A stretch of DNA of 64,000 bases. Source: Gordonia neofelifaecis NRRL B-59395. Lineage in GTDB: Bacteria; Actinomycetota; Actinomycetes; Mycobacteriales; Mycobacteriaceae. Location: NCBI RefSeq assembly GCF_000192435.1, contig NZ_AEUD01000005.1, positions 186,001 to 250,000 on the forward strand. Reading direction: 5' to 3'. The position numbers were made by a program, and so were the translations under genes. Positions 47,596 to 57,973 of this stretch are shown here, piece by piece; within the stretch, counting starts at the first letter, position 1, and the number at the start of each line of letters is the position of its first letter. The notes below the pieces were generated by a model. It did not search any database, was not told the DNA's origin, and was given only the letters and a program-made list of their open reading frames with translations.

Positions 47596-48336
47596 CTACT
47601 CGGTGACGACCGTGATCTCCAGGGGTGACGTGACCTCGACGCGCTGCCCGGCGTCGGAGAGCACCGCGGCGAGACCGTTCACGTCGCGGACGTTGCGACG
47701 GGTCCGGACCAGTTCGCGGGCCATCAGGCCCTTGTAGTGCTTGTTGAAATGGCTCACGACCTTGCGTGAGCCGTCGGGGAACTCGGTGACGACGGTGGCG
47801 GTCACGGCGCCGTCGACCGGGCCGAGCTTCTGATAGACGCCGGATCGGAGGTCGACGACGAAATCGTCGATCGCGTCGAGCGCGGGTGACAGGACCGGCT
47901 TCCACAGCGCACCGAGCGTCCCCAAGCCGGGGAGCTTGGAGCCGCCGGACAGCCGGTAGGCGGGAATCAGGTCCTCGGCTCCGACGACGCCGAACAGCGC
48001 GGAGCCGATCATCAGCCGGTCGCCGGCCTTGGTCTTGGCGGCACGCGTCATCCCGGGGTAGTCGAGCGCGTCGTACAACACGCCCGTGTAGCGGGTGATC
48101 GCGGTCCGGGTGGGCGACTCCCAGAGGTCGGCGTTGCGTTCCACCTCGGCGACGGCCGACGCGCCGAGGCCGAGCGCCGCACGTGAGGCGTCCAGGTCGG
48201 CGGCCAGCTCGACGATCGCGTCGGCCAGCTTGCGGCGGACGGGCGTCAGTTCGGGCAGGACCAGCGAATCGAGGTCGAGCGGAGCGGCCTTGCCGCCGTC
48301 AGATTTGGTCTCCGATGGAGGCAGGATGACGAGCAC
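47596..48336 (-). CDS. yaaA: Peroxide stress protein YaaA
   Basis: A 246-residue YaaA/DUF328 protein, thought to limit free iron and oxidative DNA damage. The family opening [19 protein letters not shown], the internal [20 protein letters not shown] and the C-terminal [19 protein letters not shown] are clear. GTG 48336 begins the gene. Its stop codon lies one base from the end of the DUF559 unit. It is divergent from proS. Confidence 0.93.
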   Translation of the reverse strand: MLVILPPSETKSDGGKAAPLDLDSLVLPELTPVRRKLADAIVELAADLDASRAALGLGASAVAEVERNADLWESPTRTAITRYTGVLYDALDYPGMTRAAKTKAGDRLMIGSALFGVVGAEDLIPAYRLSGGSKLPGLGTLGALWKPVLSPALDAIDDFVVDLRSGVYQKLGPVDGAVTATVVTEFPDGSRKVVSHFNKHYKGLMARELVRTRRNVRDVNGLAAVLSDAGQRVEVTSPLEITVVTE

Positions 48337-48384
48337 GCGACCACCCTAACGAACCTCCCCGCGATCGGTTTAAGCTGGTACATC

Positions 48385-50127
48385 GTGATCACACGGATGT
48401 CGAACCTGTTCCTGCGCACCCTCCGCGACGACCCCGCCGATGCCGAGGTGCCGAGCCACAAGCTGCTCGTGCGCGCGGGCTACATCCGGCGTGCGGCGCC
48501 GGGCATCTACGAATGGCTCCCGTTGGGGCTCAAGGTGTTCCGTGCGGTCGAGAATCTGGTCCGCGAGGAGATGGACGCGATGGGCGCGCAGGAGATCCTG
48601 CTGCCCGCGCTGCTGCCGCGCGATCCCTACGAGACCACCGGCCGCTGGACCGAGTACGGTCCGGCGCTCTTCCGCGTCAAGGACCGCAAGGGCGCCGACA
48701 TGATGCTCGGTCCCACCCACGAGGAGATCTTCACCCAGCTGGTCAAGGGCGAGTACAGCTCGTACAAGGACCTGCCGGTCACGCTGTATCAGATCCAGAC
48801 GAAGTACCGCGACGAGGAGCGTCCCCGCGCGGGCCTGCTCCGTGGCCGCGAGTTCGTGATGAAGGACTCCTACTCGTTCGACATCGACGACGCCGGGCTG
48901 CAGGCGTCGTACGACGCGCACCGAGCCGCGTACCAGCGCATCTTCGACCGTCTCGGCGTGAAGTACGTGATCGTCGCCGCGACCTCCGGCGCGATGGGCG
49001 GCAGCGCCTCCGAGGAGTTCCTCGCCGAGTGCGAGGTGGGCGAGGACACCTTCGTCCGCAGCACCGAGTCGGGTTACGCGGCGAACGTCGAAGCCGTCGT
49101 CACGCCCGCGCCCGCGCCGATCCCGCTCGACGGGCAGCCCGCGGCGGTCGTGCACGACACCGGCGACACCCCGACCATCGACACCCTCGTCGACTGGGCC
49201 AACGGAGCGCTCGACGGCGAGTACACCGCCGCCGACACCCTCAAGAACGTGATGGTCAAGATCCGCAAGCCGGGCGGCGACTGGGAGATCACCGCGGTCG
49301 CGGTCCCCGGTGACCGCGAAGTCGACTTCAAGCGACTGGAGGCCTCCGTCGAGCCGTCCGAGGTGGAGCTCCTCGTGGACGCGGACTTCGAGGCCAACCC
49401 GGAGCTGGTGAAGGGCTACATCGGCCCCAAGGCCGTCCAGGCCGCGGGCTTCGCCTACCTCGCCGACCCGCGAGTGGTCAGCGGCACCCGGTGGATCACC
49501 GGCGCCGACGAGCCGGGCAAGCACTACGTCGACCTGGTGTGCGGTCGCGACTTCACCCCCGACGGCGTGATCGAGGCCGCCGAGGTGCGCGCGGGTGACC
49601 CCTCGCCGGACGGCAAGGGGGTGCTCGAGACCGCCAAGGGCATCGAGATCGGTCACATCTTCCAGCTCGGCCGCAAGTACACCGACGCCTTCGCCTTCGA
49701 CGTCCTGGGGGAGAACGGCAAGCCCGTCCGTCCGACCATGGGCTCGTACGGACTCGGCGTCTCGCGCATGGTCGCGGTGCTCGCCGAACAGCTCCACGAC
49801 GAGAAGGGGCTGCGCTGGCCGCGCGAGGTGGCGCCGTTCGACGTCCACCTGGTGATCGCGAACAAGGACGAGGCGGCCGTCGCGGGTGCTCAGCGACTGG
49901 CGGCCGACCTCGACGCGGCAGGCGTCTCGGTGCTCTTCGACGACCGCAAGGCCTCACCCGGCGTGAAGTTCAAGGACGCAGAGCTGCTCGGCATGCCGGT
50001 GGTCGTGGTGGTCGGCCGAGGTTGGGCCGACGGGACCATCGAGATCCGTGATCGCCTGAGCGGCGAGACGACGGCCGCTCCGGTCGACGGCGCCGTCGAC
50101 GCGGTGATCGCGGCCGCGCGAGGCTGA
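48385..50127 (+). CDS. proS: Prolyl-tRNA synthetase
   Basis: A 580-residue class II synthetase of the bacterial type with the YbaK-like editing insertion (about 225-370). Motif 1 lies around [17 protein letters not shown], motif 2 around [25 protein letters not shown], motif 3 near [17 protein letters not shown]. The C-terminal anticodon domain contains [18 protein letters not shown]. The start GTG 48385 gives [14 protein letters not shown], the expected N-terminus. Length matches M. tuberculosis ProS. Confidence 0.97.
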   Translation: MITRMSNLFLRTLRDDPADAEVPSHKLLVRAGYIRRAAPGIYEWLPLGLKVFRAVENLVREEMDAMGAQEILLPALLPRDPYETTGRWTEYGPALFRVKDRKGADMMLGPTHEEIFTQLVKGEYSSYKDLPVTLYQIQTKYRDEERPRAGLLRGREFVMKDSYSFDIDDAGLQASYDAHRAAYQRIFDRLGVKYVIVAATSGAMGGSASEEFLAECEVGEDTFVRSTESGYAANVEAVVTPAPAPIPLDGQPAAVVHDTGDTPTIDTLVDWANGALDGEYTAADTLKNVMVKIRKPGGDWEITAVAVPGDREVDFKRLEASVEPSEVELLVDADFEANPELVKGYIGPKAVQAAGFAYLADPRVVSGTRWITGADEPGKHYVDLVCGRDFTPDGVIEAAEVRAGDPSPDGKGVLETAKGIEIGHIFQLGRKYTDAFAFDVLGENGKPVRPTMGSYGLGVSRMVAVLAEQLHDEKGLRWPREVAPFDVHLVIANKDEAAVAGAQRLAADLDAAGVSVLFDDRKASPGVKFKDAELLGMPVVVVVGRGWADGTIEIRDRLSGETTAAPVDGAVDAVIAAARG

Positions 50128-50136
50128 CCGGCGGGC

Positions 50137-50508
50137 TCAGAACGGCTCGCGGTCGAGACAGACGCAGAACGGATGCCCGGCCGGGTCGAACAGGACCCGG
50201 CAGAGCTCCGGTGCGAACTGTTCCGGTGACAGTCGCGCGCCGAGGCGGACCGCCTCGGCGGCCCCGTCGTCGAGGTCGGCGACCACCAGATCGAGGTGCA
50301 TCTGCTTGGGTACCGCGCCGCCGGGCCACTCCGGCGGCCGGTGGTCGGGGACTCGGAGCGCGGTGAGCACCAGCGAACCCGCCCGGACGCAGGCGTATCG
50401 CTCCGTCGTGTGGGTCACCACCCCGTCGAGCATCGCCGACCAGAAGTCGGCCAGTGCGACGGGGTCGTCGCAGTCGAGGGTGATGGAACCGATGCGAGCT
50501 GTCGCCAT
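50137..50508 (-). CDS. VOC-family (glyoxalase-like) protein
   Basis: A 123-residue VOC-fold protein of the glyoxalase-like PF18029 type: ITLDCDDPVALADFWSAML, then QMHLDLVVADLDDGAAEAVRLGA and LFDPAGHPFCVCLD. Two beta-alpha-beta-beta-beta modules would form a metal or small-molecule site; the metal ligands include the His of MHLDL and the C-terminal region. Substrate unknown. It is convergent with proS, 9 bases from its stop. Confidence 0.85.
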   Translation of the reverse strand: MATARIGSITLDCDDPVALADFWSAMLDGVVTHTTERYACVRAGSLVLTALRVPDHRPPEWPGGAVPKQMHLDLVVADLDDGAAEAVRLGARLSPEQFAPELCRVLFDPAGHPFCVCLDREPF

Positions 50509-50542
50509 GACAGCGACCTTAAGTCAGGCGCACCGGACCCGA

Positions 50543-50968
50543 CTACTGACCGGGAAAGGCGACCGTCAGCGGTTTCTGCCCGGCGATGCCGCGCCAGTAC
50601 GACGACCGCAGCGCGCAGTCGGTGAGCCCGTCGACGGCGATCCGCCGGACCGGCGACGACTCGGCCTGCTCGAGCAGTGCGCGATAGGCGTGCTCGCAGT
50701 CGTTCTCGGCGGCCAGGGCGGCCTTGGCGGAGCTCGCCTCGTCGGTGACCTCGATCGGCAGGGTGTACCCGGCCGCCGGGGTGCGCTCAGGCTGCCCGGC
50801 CGCCAGCAGCGCCTCGTTCAGCTGGTCGCGGCGAACCCGGTGCGCCGCGATGTACTCGGCGACGGTGTTCCGCACGTCGCCGGCGGTGAAGGCGGTGATC
50901 ACCCCGTAGGTGAAGACGGCGGTGTTCTCGGCGTCGGCCGCGGCGTCGAGGGCGGTGTTCTGGCTCAT
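50543..50968 (-). CDS. DUF4439 (ferritin-like) protein
   Basis: A 141-residue helical protein of the DUF4439 family: ADAENTAVFTYGVITAFTAGDVRNTVAEYIAAHRVRRDQL and the mid-segment AENDCEHAYRALLEQAES give the four-helix layout of ferritin-like folds. The function is unknown. Its ATG overlaps the stop of the upstream lipoprotein gene (ATGA), so they form a small operon. A homologous pair lies between nusA-rimP and proS in mycobacteria. Confidence 0.85.
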   Translation of the reverse strand: MSQNTALDAAADAENTAVFTYGVITAFTAGDVRNTVAEYIAAHRVRRDQLNEALLAAGQPERTPAAGYTLPIEVTDEASSAKAALAAENDCEHAYRALLEQAESSPVRRIAVDGLTDCALRSSYWRGIAGQKPLTVAFPGQ

Positions 50969-51426
50969 GCGAGTTGCACTTTCGCGAGGGTCTGGCAGGA
51001 GGCACTGACGGAGCCGAGGAGTCCGGCGTCGAAGCCCGACAGTCGTACGCACGAGTTCGCCGCGTTCTTCGCGGCGGACTCGATGTCTCGGCGGAGTGCC
51101 TCGACGGACGCCACGGGGGTCCCGGCGGGGGTCTCGATCTGTTCGGCGGTCGACGAGTGCAGCCGGTTGATCTCGTCGCGCAATGCGGTGAGGTGGGCGC
51201 CGCGCTGGTCGGCCACCGTCTTCAACGCCTCGGTGTACTCGGTGTTCCGTGGAGCCAGACCGGTCGCCGCCCGCTGCTGCCGATACGCGGACTGGGCGTG
51301 GGGAAGCAGCGCCTCGGCGTCGAGCTGCCGCTGCGTCGGACCGGTGTCGCACGCGGTGAGCGCCCATCCGGCGGCGGCGCTGACGCCGACGACGGCGGCA
51401 CCCCGCAGCATCGTCCGGCGAGTCAT
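50965..51426 (-). CDS. Tat-type lipoprotein, function unknown
   Basis: A 153-residue exported protein. The N-terminus MTRRTMLRGAAVVGVSAAAGWALTAC has a twin-arginine-like motif and a lipobox with Cys26. The rest is helical, alanine-rich and holds two further Cys (ASCQTL, NSCVRL). A GTG at 51498 would add 24 residues and cannot be excluded. It is translationally coupled to the DUF4439 gene, which suggests a joint extracellular or envelope role. Confidence 0.75.
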   Translation of the reverse strand: MTRRTMLRGAAVVGVSAAAGWALTACDTGPTQRQLDAEALLPHAQSAYRQQRAATGLAPRNTEYTEALKTVADQRGAHLTALRDEINRLHSSTAEQIETPAGTPVASVEALRRDIESAAKNAANSCVRLSGFDAGLLGSVSASCQTLAKVQLA

Positions 51427-51612
51427 CGCCGACGTGGTCGCTGGGCCGCGCGGGGATACGGGGGCAGGAGCCTGGTCCTGGATCGGCACTGGTGTCACGG
51501 TGGACGATTCTGCCAGTCGGCCGAGTCGACTACACTCGAAGCCCGGCCCGGCGGGCGCGCCGGGACCACCGGTGGACCGCCCGAGACAACGAAACCCAGG
51601 AGGACTCGCGCG

Positions 51613-52158
51613 ATGACTGCGGACGCTCTGACCGGAGACATCGGCGACGTGTTGACGGCGCCTCTCGCCGAGCACGGCTACGACCTCGAAGAGGTCGCGA
51701 TCCTCACCCCGCCGGGACGGCGCGAGATCCGGATCGTCGTCGACCGCGACGGCGGCGCTTCCCTCGACGCGCTGGCCGACCTGAGCCGCGCGCTGGAATC
51801 GGTGCTCGACGACTCGGACCTGCTCGGCGAGTCGCCCTACGACCTCGAACTCACCACCCCCGGTATCGGCCGGCCGTTGACCCTGCCGCGCCACTGGCGC
51901 CGCAGTCAGGGCCGCAAGGTAACGGCGGAGTACACCGTCGACGGCGCGGCGCGGACGGTCGAAGCGCGAGTCGGGGAGAGCGACGACGACCAGGTGACGC
52001 TCGTGCTGGTCGACAAGAGCCGGATCAAGACGGTCGACGTCGCGCTGGCCGACATCGTGCGCGCCGTCGTCGAAGTCGACTTCAGCAAGCCCGGGGAGGC
52101 CGCGCTCCGCGCCTGCGGACTGAGCGACGACGAGATCGCCCGCCGACGGGAATCGTGA
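51613..52158 (+). CDS. rimP: Ribosome maturation factor RimP
   Basis: A 181-residue RimP, needed for 30S subunit assembly. The family core [25 protein letters not shown] and the [13 protein letters not shown] helix are seen, then the [22 protein letters not shown] signature. ATG 51613 follows CAGGAGGA. It begins the rimP-nusA-ylxR-infB-rbfA block in its canonical order. Confidence 0.95.
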   Translation: MTADALTGDIGDVLTAPLAEHGYDLEEVAILTPPGRREIRIVVDRDGGASLDALADLSRALESVLDDSDLLGESPYDLELTTPGIGRPLTLPRHWRRSQGRKVTAEYTVDGAARTVEARVGESDDDQVTLVLVDKSRIKTVDVALADIVRAVVEVDFSKPGEAALRACGLSDDEIARRRES

Positions 52159-52219
52159 CTCACCGACCGAACCTCCACCACCGACAACTCAATCCGATAA
52201 GCGAATAGGAGTCGCCACC

Positions 52220-53263
52220 ATGCACATTGACATCAGCGCACTGCGGTTGATCGAGGCCGACAAGGGCGTCCCGGCCGAGACCGTGCTCTCGGCGATCGAG
52301 ACCGCACTGCTCACCGCGTACCGGCACACCGACGGCTTCGCCCCGAACGCGCGCATCGACATCGACCGCAAGTCGGGTCAGGTGCGCGTGATGGCGCAGG
52401 AGCTCGATGAGGACCGCAATGTGGTCCACGAGTGGGACGACACCCCGGAGGGCTTCGGCCGCATCGCCGCGACCACTGCGCGCCAGGTGATCCTGCAGAG
52501 GCTGCGCGACGCCGAGAACGAGAAGAACTACGGCGAACTGGTCGCGCACGAGGGCGAGGTGGTCGGCGGCATCGTGCAGGCCGACGCCAAGGCGAACGCG
52601 CGCGGCATGGTGATCGTCCAGATCGGCAGCGATTCCAATGCCACGGAGGGCGTGATCCCGCCCGCCGAGCAGGTGCCCGGCGAGAGCTACAAGCACGGCG
52701 ACCGCATCAAGTGCTACGTCGTCGGCGTGGCGCGCGGCAGCCGCGGCCCGCAGATCACCCTGTCGCGCACCCACCCGAACCTGGTCCGGAAGTTGTTCTC
52801 GCTCGAGGTCCCGGAGATCGCCGACGGCTCAGTGGAGATCGTCGCCGTGGCTCGCGAGGCCGGGCACCGCTCGAAGATCGCCGTGCACACCGGTGTCGCC
52901 GGGCTCAATGCGAAGGGTGCGTGCATCGGCCCGATGGGTCAGCGCGTCCGCAATGTGATGAGTGAACTGTCGGGCGAGAAGATCGACATCATCGACTACG
53001 CGACCGATCCCGCGGAATTCGTCGGACACGCGCTGTCGCCGGCGAAGGTCGTCTCGGTGACGGTGATCGATCAGGAGACCAAGGCGGCCCGGGTGATCGT
53101 GCCGGACTACCAGCTGTCGCTCGCCATCGGAAAAGAGGGACAGAACGCGCGTCTGGCGGCTCGGCTCACCGGCTGGCGGATCGACATCCGGTCGGATGCG
53201 GGCGATGGTGGCCCGCGCGACACCGAGGGTGGCGCCGACGACGCCGCCGATACGCTAAACTGA
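52220..53263 (+). CDS. nusA: Transcription termination/antitermination factor NusA
   Basis: A 347-residue NusA with an N-terminal RNA-polymerase-binding domain (about 1-125), an S1 domain (about 125-195, [20 protein letters not shown]) and two KH domains ([18 protein letters not shown] and [24 protein letters not shown]). It lacks the C-terminal acidic repeats of E. coli NusA, normal for actinobacteria. The ATG follows GAATAGGAG. Confidence 0.97.
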   Translation: MHIDISALRLIEADKGVPAETVLSAIETALLTAYRHTDGFAPNARIDIDRKSGQVRVMAQELDEDRNVVHEWDDTPEGFGRIAATTARQVILQRLRDAENEKNYGELVAHEGEVVGGIVQADAKANARGMVIVQIGSDSNATEGVIPPAEQVPGESYKHGDRIKCYVVGVARGSRGPQITLSRTHPNLVRKLFSLEVPEIADGSVEIVAVAREAGHRSKIAVHTGVAGLNAKGACIGPMGQRVRNVMSELSGEKIDIIDYATDPAEFVGHALSPAKVVSVTVIDQETKAARVIVPDYQLSLAIGKEGQNARLAARLTGWRIDIRSDAGDGGPRDTEGGADDAADTLN

Positions 53264-53266
53264 CCT

Positions 53267-53584
53267 GTGGCCCTTCGAACGTCGACATCTCCGGTGCGAA
53301 CCTGCATCGGCTGTCGCCGGCGTGATCAAGCTTCGCACCTGGTCAGGCTGGTGGCTGTACGCGGCACAGACAGTGCAGCGGAGGTGGCGATCGACGAACG
53401 GGGGAGACTGCCGGGCCGAGGCGCCTGGCTGCATCGGAGCGACGATTGTCTGTCGCTCGCGGTGCGGCGCAACGCTTTCGGAACGGCGCTACGGGATCGC
53501 GGCGTCGCCGTGAGACCACAGGATCTCGCCGAGAACCTCGGTGTGATCAAGAGTGAGGGCTCCGCAGGGAGTCAGGACAGGTAG
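53267..53584 (+). CDS. ylxR: YlxR family RNA-binding protein
   Basis: A 105-residue YlxR/RnpM-type protein: PVRTCIGCRRRDQASHLVRLVAV opens the conserved fold, followed by RGRLPGRGAWLHRSDDCLSLAVRRNAFGTALR. Members bind RNA and nucleoid or ribosome-associated targets; the structure contains a conserved Cys pair (CIGC). GTG 53267 lies three bases after the nusA stop. It leads into infB. Confidence 0.92.
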   Translation: MALRTSTSPVRTCIGCRRRDQASHLVRLVAVRGTDSAAEVAIDERGRLPGRGAWLHRSDDCLSLAVRRNAFGTALRDRGVAVRPQDLAENLGVIKSEGSAGSQDR

Positions 53585-53641
53585 CAGAAGACATGAGCAC
53601 ACCGTGAAGTCTCCACGATGAGCACGTTTACTGAATAAACC

Positions 53642-53671
53642 GAGGTCGACGCGGGCAGCCCGCTCGACCTC
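53642..53671 (+). other. Hairpin before infB
   Basis: GAGGTCGACGCGGG can pair with CCCGCTCGACCTC across a short loop, with one bulge, 15 bases before the infB GTG. It could modulate infB translation or end a partial transcript. Confidence 0.45.
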
Positions 53672-53686
53672 CAAGTGAGGAGAGCA

Positions 53687-56530
53687 GTGGCAGGCAAAGC
53701 CCGCGTGCACGAACTGGCCAAGGAATTGGGCATCCCCAGCAAGGCAGTGCTGGAACGACTCAAGGAACAGGGCGAGTTCGTCAAATCCGCATCGTCGACC
53801 GTCGAGGCCCCCGTGGCCCGTCGACTGCGTGAATCTTTCGAATCCGGCTCAGGCGCCGCTCCGGCGAAGCCTGCAGCCAAGCCGTCGGCAGCGAAGCCGG
53901 GCCCCAAGCCCGGCCCCGCGCCGAAGCCGGCGCCGGCGAAGGCCGCTCCGGCTGCAGAAGCAGCGCCCGCACCGTCGGCAGGCGGCCCGAAGCCGGGTCC
54001 CAAGCCCGCGCCGAAGGCGGCACCGGAGCCCTCGGCTCCGGCTGCAGAGGCGCCGAAGCCCGCAGCCGCAGCGCCCGAGAAGCCCGCGGCTCCGGCCGCG
54101 CAGTCGGGTCAGGCTCCGGCGGCTCCGGGCCCGCGTCCGGGTCCGCGCCCCGGCCCGCGCCAGCCGCGCGTCGGAAACAACCCGTATTCGTCGACTCCGG
54201 CTCCCGCGCCGCGTCCGCAGGCTGCCCGTCCGGGTGCCGCGGGTCCGCGTCCCGGCGGTCGTCCCGGTCAGGGCGGCCCCCGTCCCGGCGCCGGTCAGGG
54301 CGGTCCGCGTCCGGGTGGCGCTCAGGGCGCTCGTCCGGGTGCCGGTGGTCCCCGTCCCGGCGGCTCGGGCGGTCCTCGTCCGAACCCGGGCAATATGCCA
54401 CCGCGTCCCAGCCCGGGTGCGATGCCCCAGCGTGCGGCGCGTCCCGACGCCCGTCCGGGTGGTCGCGGCGGCCCCGGCGGTCGTAGCGGCGGTCCCGGCG
54501 GAGGCGGCGGCTTCCGCAACGGCGGTGGCGGCGGTGGCGGCGGAGCCGCTCCCGGCGGCGGCTTCCGCGGTCGTCCCGGCGGCGGTGGCGGTGGCGGTCG
54601 TGGTCGCGGTGGAACCGCGGGTGCGTTCGGTCGTCCCGGCGGTGCACCGCGCAGGGGCCGCAAGTCCAAGCGTCAGAAGCGCCAAGAGTACGACTCGATG
54701 CGCGCACCAGAGGTCGGCGGCGTCCGGTTGCCGCACGGCAACGGCGAGGTCATCCGCCTCGCTCGTGGTGCCTCCCTGTCGGACTTCGCCGACAAGATCA
54801 ACGCCAACCCGGCATCGCTGGTCCAGGCGCTGTTCAACCTCGGTGAGATGGTCACGGCGACCGAGTCGGTCAACGACGAGACGCTGGAGCTGCTCGGCGG
54901 CGAGATGAACTACGTCGTCCAGGTCGTCAGCCCGGAGGACGAGGATCGCGAGCTCCTGGAGAGCTTCGACCTCACCTACGGCGAGGACGAGGGCGGCGAA
55001 GAGGACCTCGCCCAGCGGCCTCCGGTGGTCACCGTCATGGGTCACGTCGACCACGGCAAGACGCGACTGCTCGACACCATCCGCAAGGCGAATGTCGGTG
55101 GCGGCGAGGCCGGCGGTATCACGCAGCACATCGGCGCGTACCAGGTGAACACGCACCTGAACGACGAAGATCGCCTGATCACCTTCATCGACACCCCGGG
55201 TCACGAGGCGTTCACCGCCATGCGTGCCCGCGGCGCGAAGTCGACGGACATCGCGATCCTCGTGGTCGCGGCCGACGACGGCGTCATGCCGCAGACGGTG
55301 GAGGCGTTGAACCACGCGCAGGCCGCGGACGTGCCGATCGTCGTGGCGGTCAACAAGATCGATAAGGAAGGTGCGGATCCGACCAAGATCCGCGGCCAGC
55401 TGACCGAGTACGGGCTGATCCCCGAGGAGTACGGCGGCGAGACCATGTTCGTCGACATCTCGGCCAAGCAGGGCGAGAACATCGACGCGCTGCTCGAAGC
55501 GGTTCTGCTGACCGCCGACGCCTCGCTCGATCTGCGCGCCAACCCGGACATGGACGCCCAGGGTGTCGCCATCGAAGCCCACCTGGACCGCGGTCGCGGC
55601 CCGGTGGCGACGGTGCTCATCCAGCGCGGCACCCTGCGTGTCGGCGACTCGATCGTCGCGGGCGACGCCTACGGCCGCGTCCGTCGCATGGTCGACGAGC
55701 ACGGCGACGACGTCGAAGAGGCATACCCGTCGCGGCCGGTCGAGGTCATCGGCTTCACGTCGGTGCCGGGGGCCGGTGACACCCTGCTCGTGGTCGAGGA
55801 GGACCGCATCGCTCGGCAGATCGCGGACCGTCGCAATGCGCGCAAGCGCAACGCGCTGGCCGCCCGCAGCCGCAAGCGGATCAGCCTCGAGGACCTGGAC
55901 AAGGCGCTCAAGGAGACCAGCCAGCTGAACCTGATCCTGAAGGGCGACAACTCGGGCACCGTCGAGGCGCTCGAAGAGGCGCTGCTTCAGATCGAGATCG
56001 ACGACGAGGTCTCGCTGCGCGTCATCGACCGCGGTGTCGGCGGCATCACCGAGACCAACGTCAACCTGGCGGCGGCGTCGGATGCGATCATCATCGGATT
56101 CAACGTCCGTGCCGAGGGCAAGGCCACCGAGCTCGCCAACCGCGAGGGCGTCGAGATCCGGTACTACTCGATCATCTACAAGGCGATCGAGGAGATCGAG
56201 GCGGCTCTCAAGGGCATGCTCAAGCCGATCTACGAGGAGTCGGAGCTCGGTCGCGCCGAGATCCGGGCGATCTTCAAGTCGTCCAAGATCGGCAACATCG
56301 CCGGTTGCCTCGTCCAGTCGGGCATCATGCGCCGCAACGCGAAGGCTCGCCTGCTCCGCGACAACGCGGTGGTCGCCGACAACCTCACGATCAGTTCGCT
56401 GAAGCGTGAGAAGGACGACGCCACCGAAGTCCGCGAAGGCTACGAGTGCGGTCTCACGCTGACCTACAGCGACATCAAGGTCGGCGACGTGATCGAGGCG
56501 TTCGAGATGGTCGAGAAGGCGCGGGACTAG
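53687..56530 (+). CDS. infB: Translation initiation factor IF-2
   Basis: A 947-residue IF-2. The start is GTG 53687 after GAGGAG; the upstream GTG at 53675 is rejected as it overlaps that site. Residues about 1-55 hold the IF2-N domain ([32 protein letters not shown]). A very long low-complexity Pro/Ala/Gly/Arg region follows to about residue 325. The G domain has P-loop GHVDHGKT (452-459), [15 protein letters not shown] and NKID; C-terminal domains III-IV bind initiator tRNA. The extended disordered arm is usual for actinobacteria. Confidence 0.97.
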   Translation: MAGKARVHELAKELGIPSKAVLERLKEQGEFVKSASSTVEAPVARRLRESFESGSGAAPAKPAAKPSAAKPGPKPGPAPKPAPAKAAPAAEAAPAPSAGGPKPGPKPAPKAAPEPSAPAAEAPKPAAAAPEKPAAPAAQSGQAPAAPGPRPGPRPGPRQPRVGNNPYSSTPAPAPRPQAARPGAAGPRPGGRPGQGGPRPGAGQGGPRPGGAQGARPGAGGPRPGGSGGPRPNPGNMPPRPSPGAMPQRAARPDARPGGRGGPGGRSGGPGGGGGFRNGGGGGGGGAAPGGGFRGRPGGGGGGGRGRGGTAGAFGRPGGAPRRGRKSKRQKRQEYDSMRAPEVGGVRLPHGNGEVIRLARGASLSDFADKINANPASLVQALFNLGEMVTATESVNDETLELLGGEMNYVVQVVSPEDEDRELLESFDLTYGEDEGGEEDLAQRPPVVTVMGHVDHGKTRLLDTIRKANVGGGEAGGITQHIGAYQVNTHLNDEDRLITFIDTPGHEAFTAMRARGAKSTDIAILVVAADDGVMPQTVEALNHAQAADVPIVVAVNKIDKEGADPTKIRGQLTEYGLIPEEYGGETMFVDISAKQGENIDALLEAVLLTADASLDLRANPDMDAQGVAIEAHLDRGRGPVATVLIQRGTLRVGDSIVAGDAYGRVRRMVDEHGDDVEEAYPSRPVEVIGFTSVPGAGDTLLVVEEDRIARQIADRRNARKRNALAARSRKRISLEDLDKALKETSQLNLILKGDNSGTVEALEEALLQIEIDDEVSLRVIDRGVGGITETNVNLAAASDAIIIGFNVRAEGKATELANREGVEIRYYSIIYKAIEEIEAALKGMLKPIYEESELGRAEIRAIFKSSKIGNIAGCLVQSGIMRRNAKARLLRDNAVVADNLTISSLKREKDDATEVREGYECGLTLTYSDIKVGDVIEAFEMVEKARD

Positions 56531-56533
56531 ATC

Positions 56534-56998
56534 ATGGCAGATCCTGCACGGGCCGCGCGGCTCGCGAAACGGATCACCACCATCGTCGCCTCGGCGATCG
56601 GTGGCGAGATCAAGGACCCTCGGCTCGCTCATGTGACCATCACCGATTGCCGGGTCACCGGTGATCTGCACGATGCGACCGTGTTTTACACGGTGATGGG
56701 CGATTCGGTCGAGTCCGAACCCGATGTGGCGGAAGCGGCGGCCGGTCTGGCCGCCGCGACCGGCGCGCTCCGGTCGAAGGTCGGTGCCGGAACGGGTGTG
56801 CGGTTCACGCCGACACTCCGTTTCGAGCTCGACACGGTGCCGGACGCCACCCGGGCGATGGACGAGTTGCTGGCCCGTGCGCGGGCGCAGGATGAGTCGG
56901 TGGCACGGGCGGCGCGCGATGCGCAGCCCGCGGGCGACGTCGATCCGTACCGTCATGACGAGGACGAGTCCGACGAGCCAGAGGACTCGCTCGGGTGA
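56534..56998 (+). CDS. rbfA: Ribosome-binding factor A
   Basis: A 154-residue RbfA, a KH-like factor that assists 16S rRNA 5' processing and cold adaptation. The family features [50 protein letters not shown] and the [23 protein letters not shown] segment are present. A charged Asp/Glu-rich tail of about 35 residues is added at the C-terminus. It overlaps the DHH gene by four bases. Confidence 0.95.
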   Translation: MADPARAARLAKRITTIVASAIGGEIKDPRLAHVTITDCRVTGDLHDATVFYTVMGDSVESEPDVAEAAAGLAAATGALRSKVGAGTGVRFTPTLRFELDTVPDATRAMDELLARARAQDESVARAARDAQPAGDVDPYRHDEDESDEPEDSLG

Positions 56999-57957
56999 AT
57001 CCCGCCTCGCGCGATTCTGTGGCCGCCACGCTGAACGGTGCCGATTCGGTGTCGATCATCAGCCATGTGCGGCCGGACGCCGACACGATCGGCAGTGCGC
57101 TCGGTCTGGGACTGGCGCTCTCGGGTCTGGGGAAGCGCGTTCACTGCGCGTTCTCCGGGTCCGAAGCGCTACCCGGACCGCTGCGCCGGCTGCCCGGCGT
57201 CGATCTGCTGGTGGACGCCGAGCGGCTGCCCGCGTCGGAGGTGATGGTCGCCGTCGACGCGGCCACCGCAGGCAGGCTCGGCGACCTCGAGTCGGTGTTC
57301 ACCGCAGGCACGACCACCGTGTGCATCGACCACCACATCTCGAACCCGGGGTTCGCCGACCACGACCTCGTCGATCCGGACTCCGACTGCACCGCGGCGA
57401 TCGTCCTCGACGTGATCGACGCGCTCGACGCCGAACTGACTCCGGACATCGCGACCTGCCTGTACGCCGGGCTGGTCACCGACACCGGATCGTTCAAGTG
57501 GGCGCGTCCGGCGTCGTTCGGGGTGGCCGCCCGCTTGCTGGAGGCCGGCGTCGACGGCGCTCGCTGGAGCAGGCTGTTGCTCGACTCGCATCCCTACTCG
57601 TGGCTGCAGATGGTCTCCGCCGTGCTCGCCGACTCGGTGCTCGACGCCGAGGTGCTCGACGGCCGGGGACTGGTGTACGCCATCGTCGACGCCGATCAGA
57701 TGTCGGGCATGAACTGGGACGAGTCGGAGAGCGTGATCGACATCGTCCGTACCGCGCGGGAGGCCGAGGTCGCCGCGGTGTTCAAGGAGGTTCGTCCCGG
57801 CGACTGGGCCGTGTCGCTGCGCAGTAAGACCGACGTCGACCTGGTCCCGATCGCGCAGTCTCTCGGCGGCGGCGGGCACGTCCGCGCCGCGGGCTACAGT
57901 GACACCGGCGACGCGGCCGGCGTCGTCGAACATCTGCTGGCCGCTCTGCGCGCCTGA
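56995..57957 (+). CDS. nrnA: DHH-family phosphoesterase (NrnA/CnpB-like)
   Basis: A 320-residue DHH-DHHA1 enzyme degrading nanoRNA, cyclic dinucleotides or pAp. Motif [12 protein letters not shown] gives His24, Asp28 and Asp30; motif III is the DHHISN (about 107-112); the DHHA1 half contains [10 protein letters not shown] near 290. Orthologues in mycobacteria (Rv2837c) hydrolyse c-di-AMP and nanoRNA. GTG 56995 overlaps rbfA. The following gene is the MATE efflux protein, as in mycobacteria. Confidence 0.93.
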   Translation: MNPASRDSVAATLNGADSVSIISHVRPDADTIGSALGLGLALSGLGKRVHCAFSGSEALPGPLRRLPGVDLLVDAERLPASEVMVAVDAATAGRLGDLESVFTAGTTTVCIDHHISNPGFADHDLVDPDSDCTAAIVLDVIDALDAELTPDIATCLYAGLVTDTGSFKWARPASFGVAARLLEAGVDGARWSRLLLDSHPYSWLQMVSAVLADSVLDAEVLDGRGLVYAIVDADQMSGMNWDESESVIDIVRTAREAEVAAVFKEVRPGDWAVSLRSKTDVDLVPIAQSLGGGGHVRAAGYSDTGDAAGVVEHLLAALRA

Positions 57958-57973
57958 AGTCGGACTGTCGGCG

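Noticed and set aside
53849-56956. Very long minus-strand open frames opposite infB
   Set aside because: They are byproducts of GC-rich sequence; infB is unambiguous on the plus strand and the antisense translations are low-complexity with no family features.
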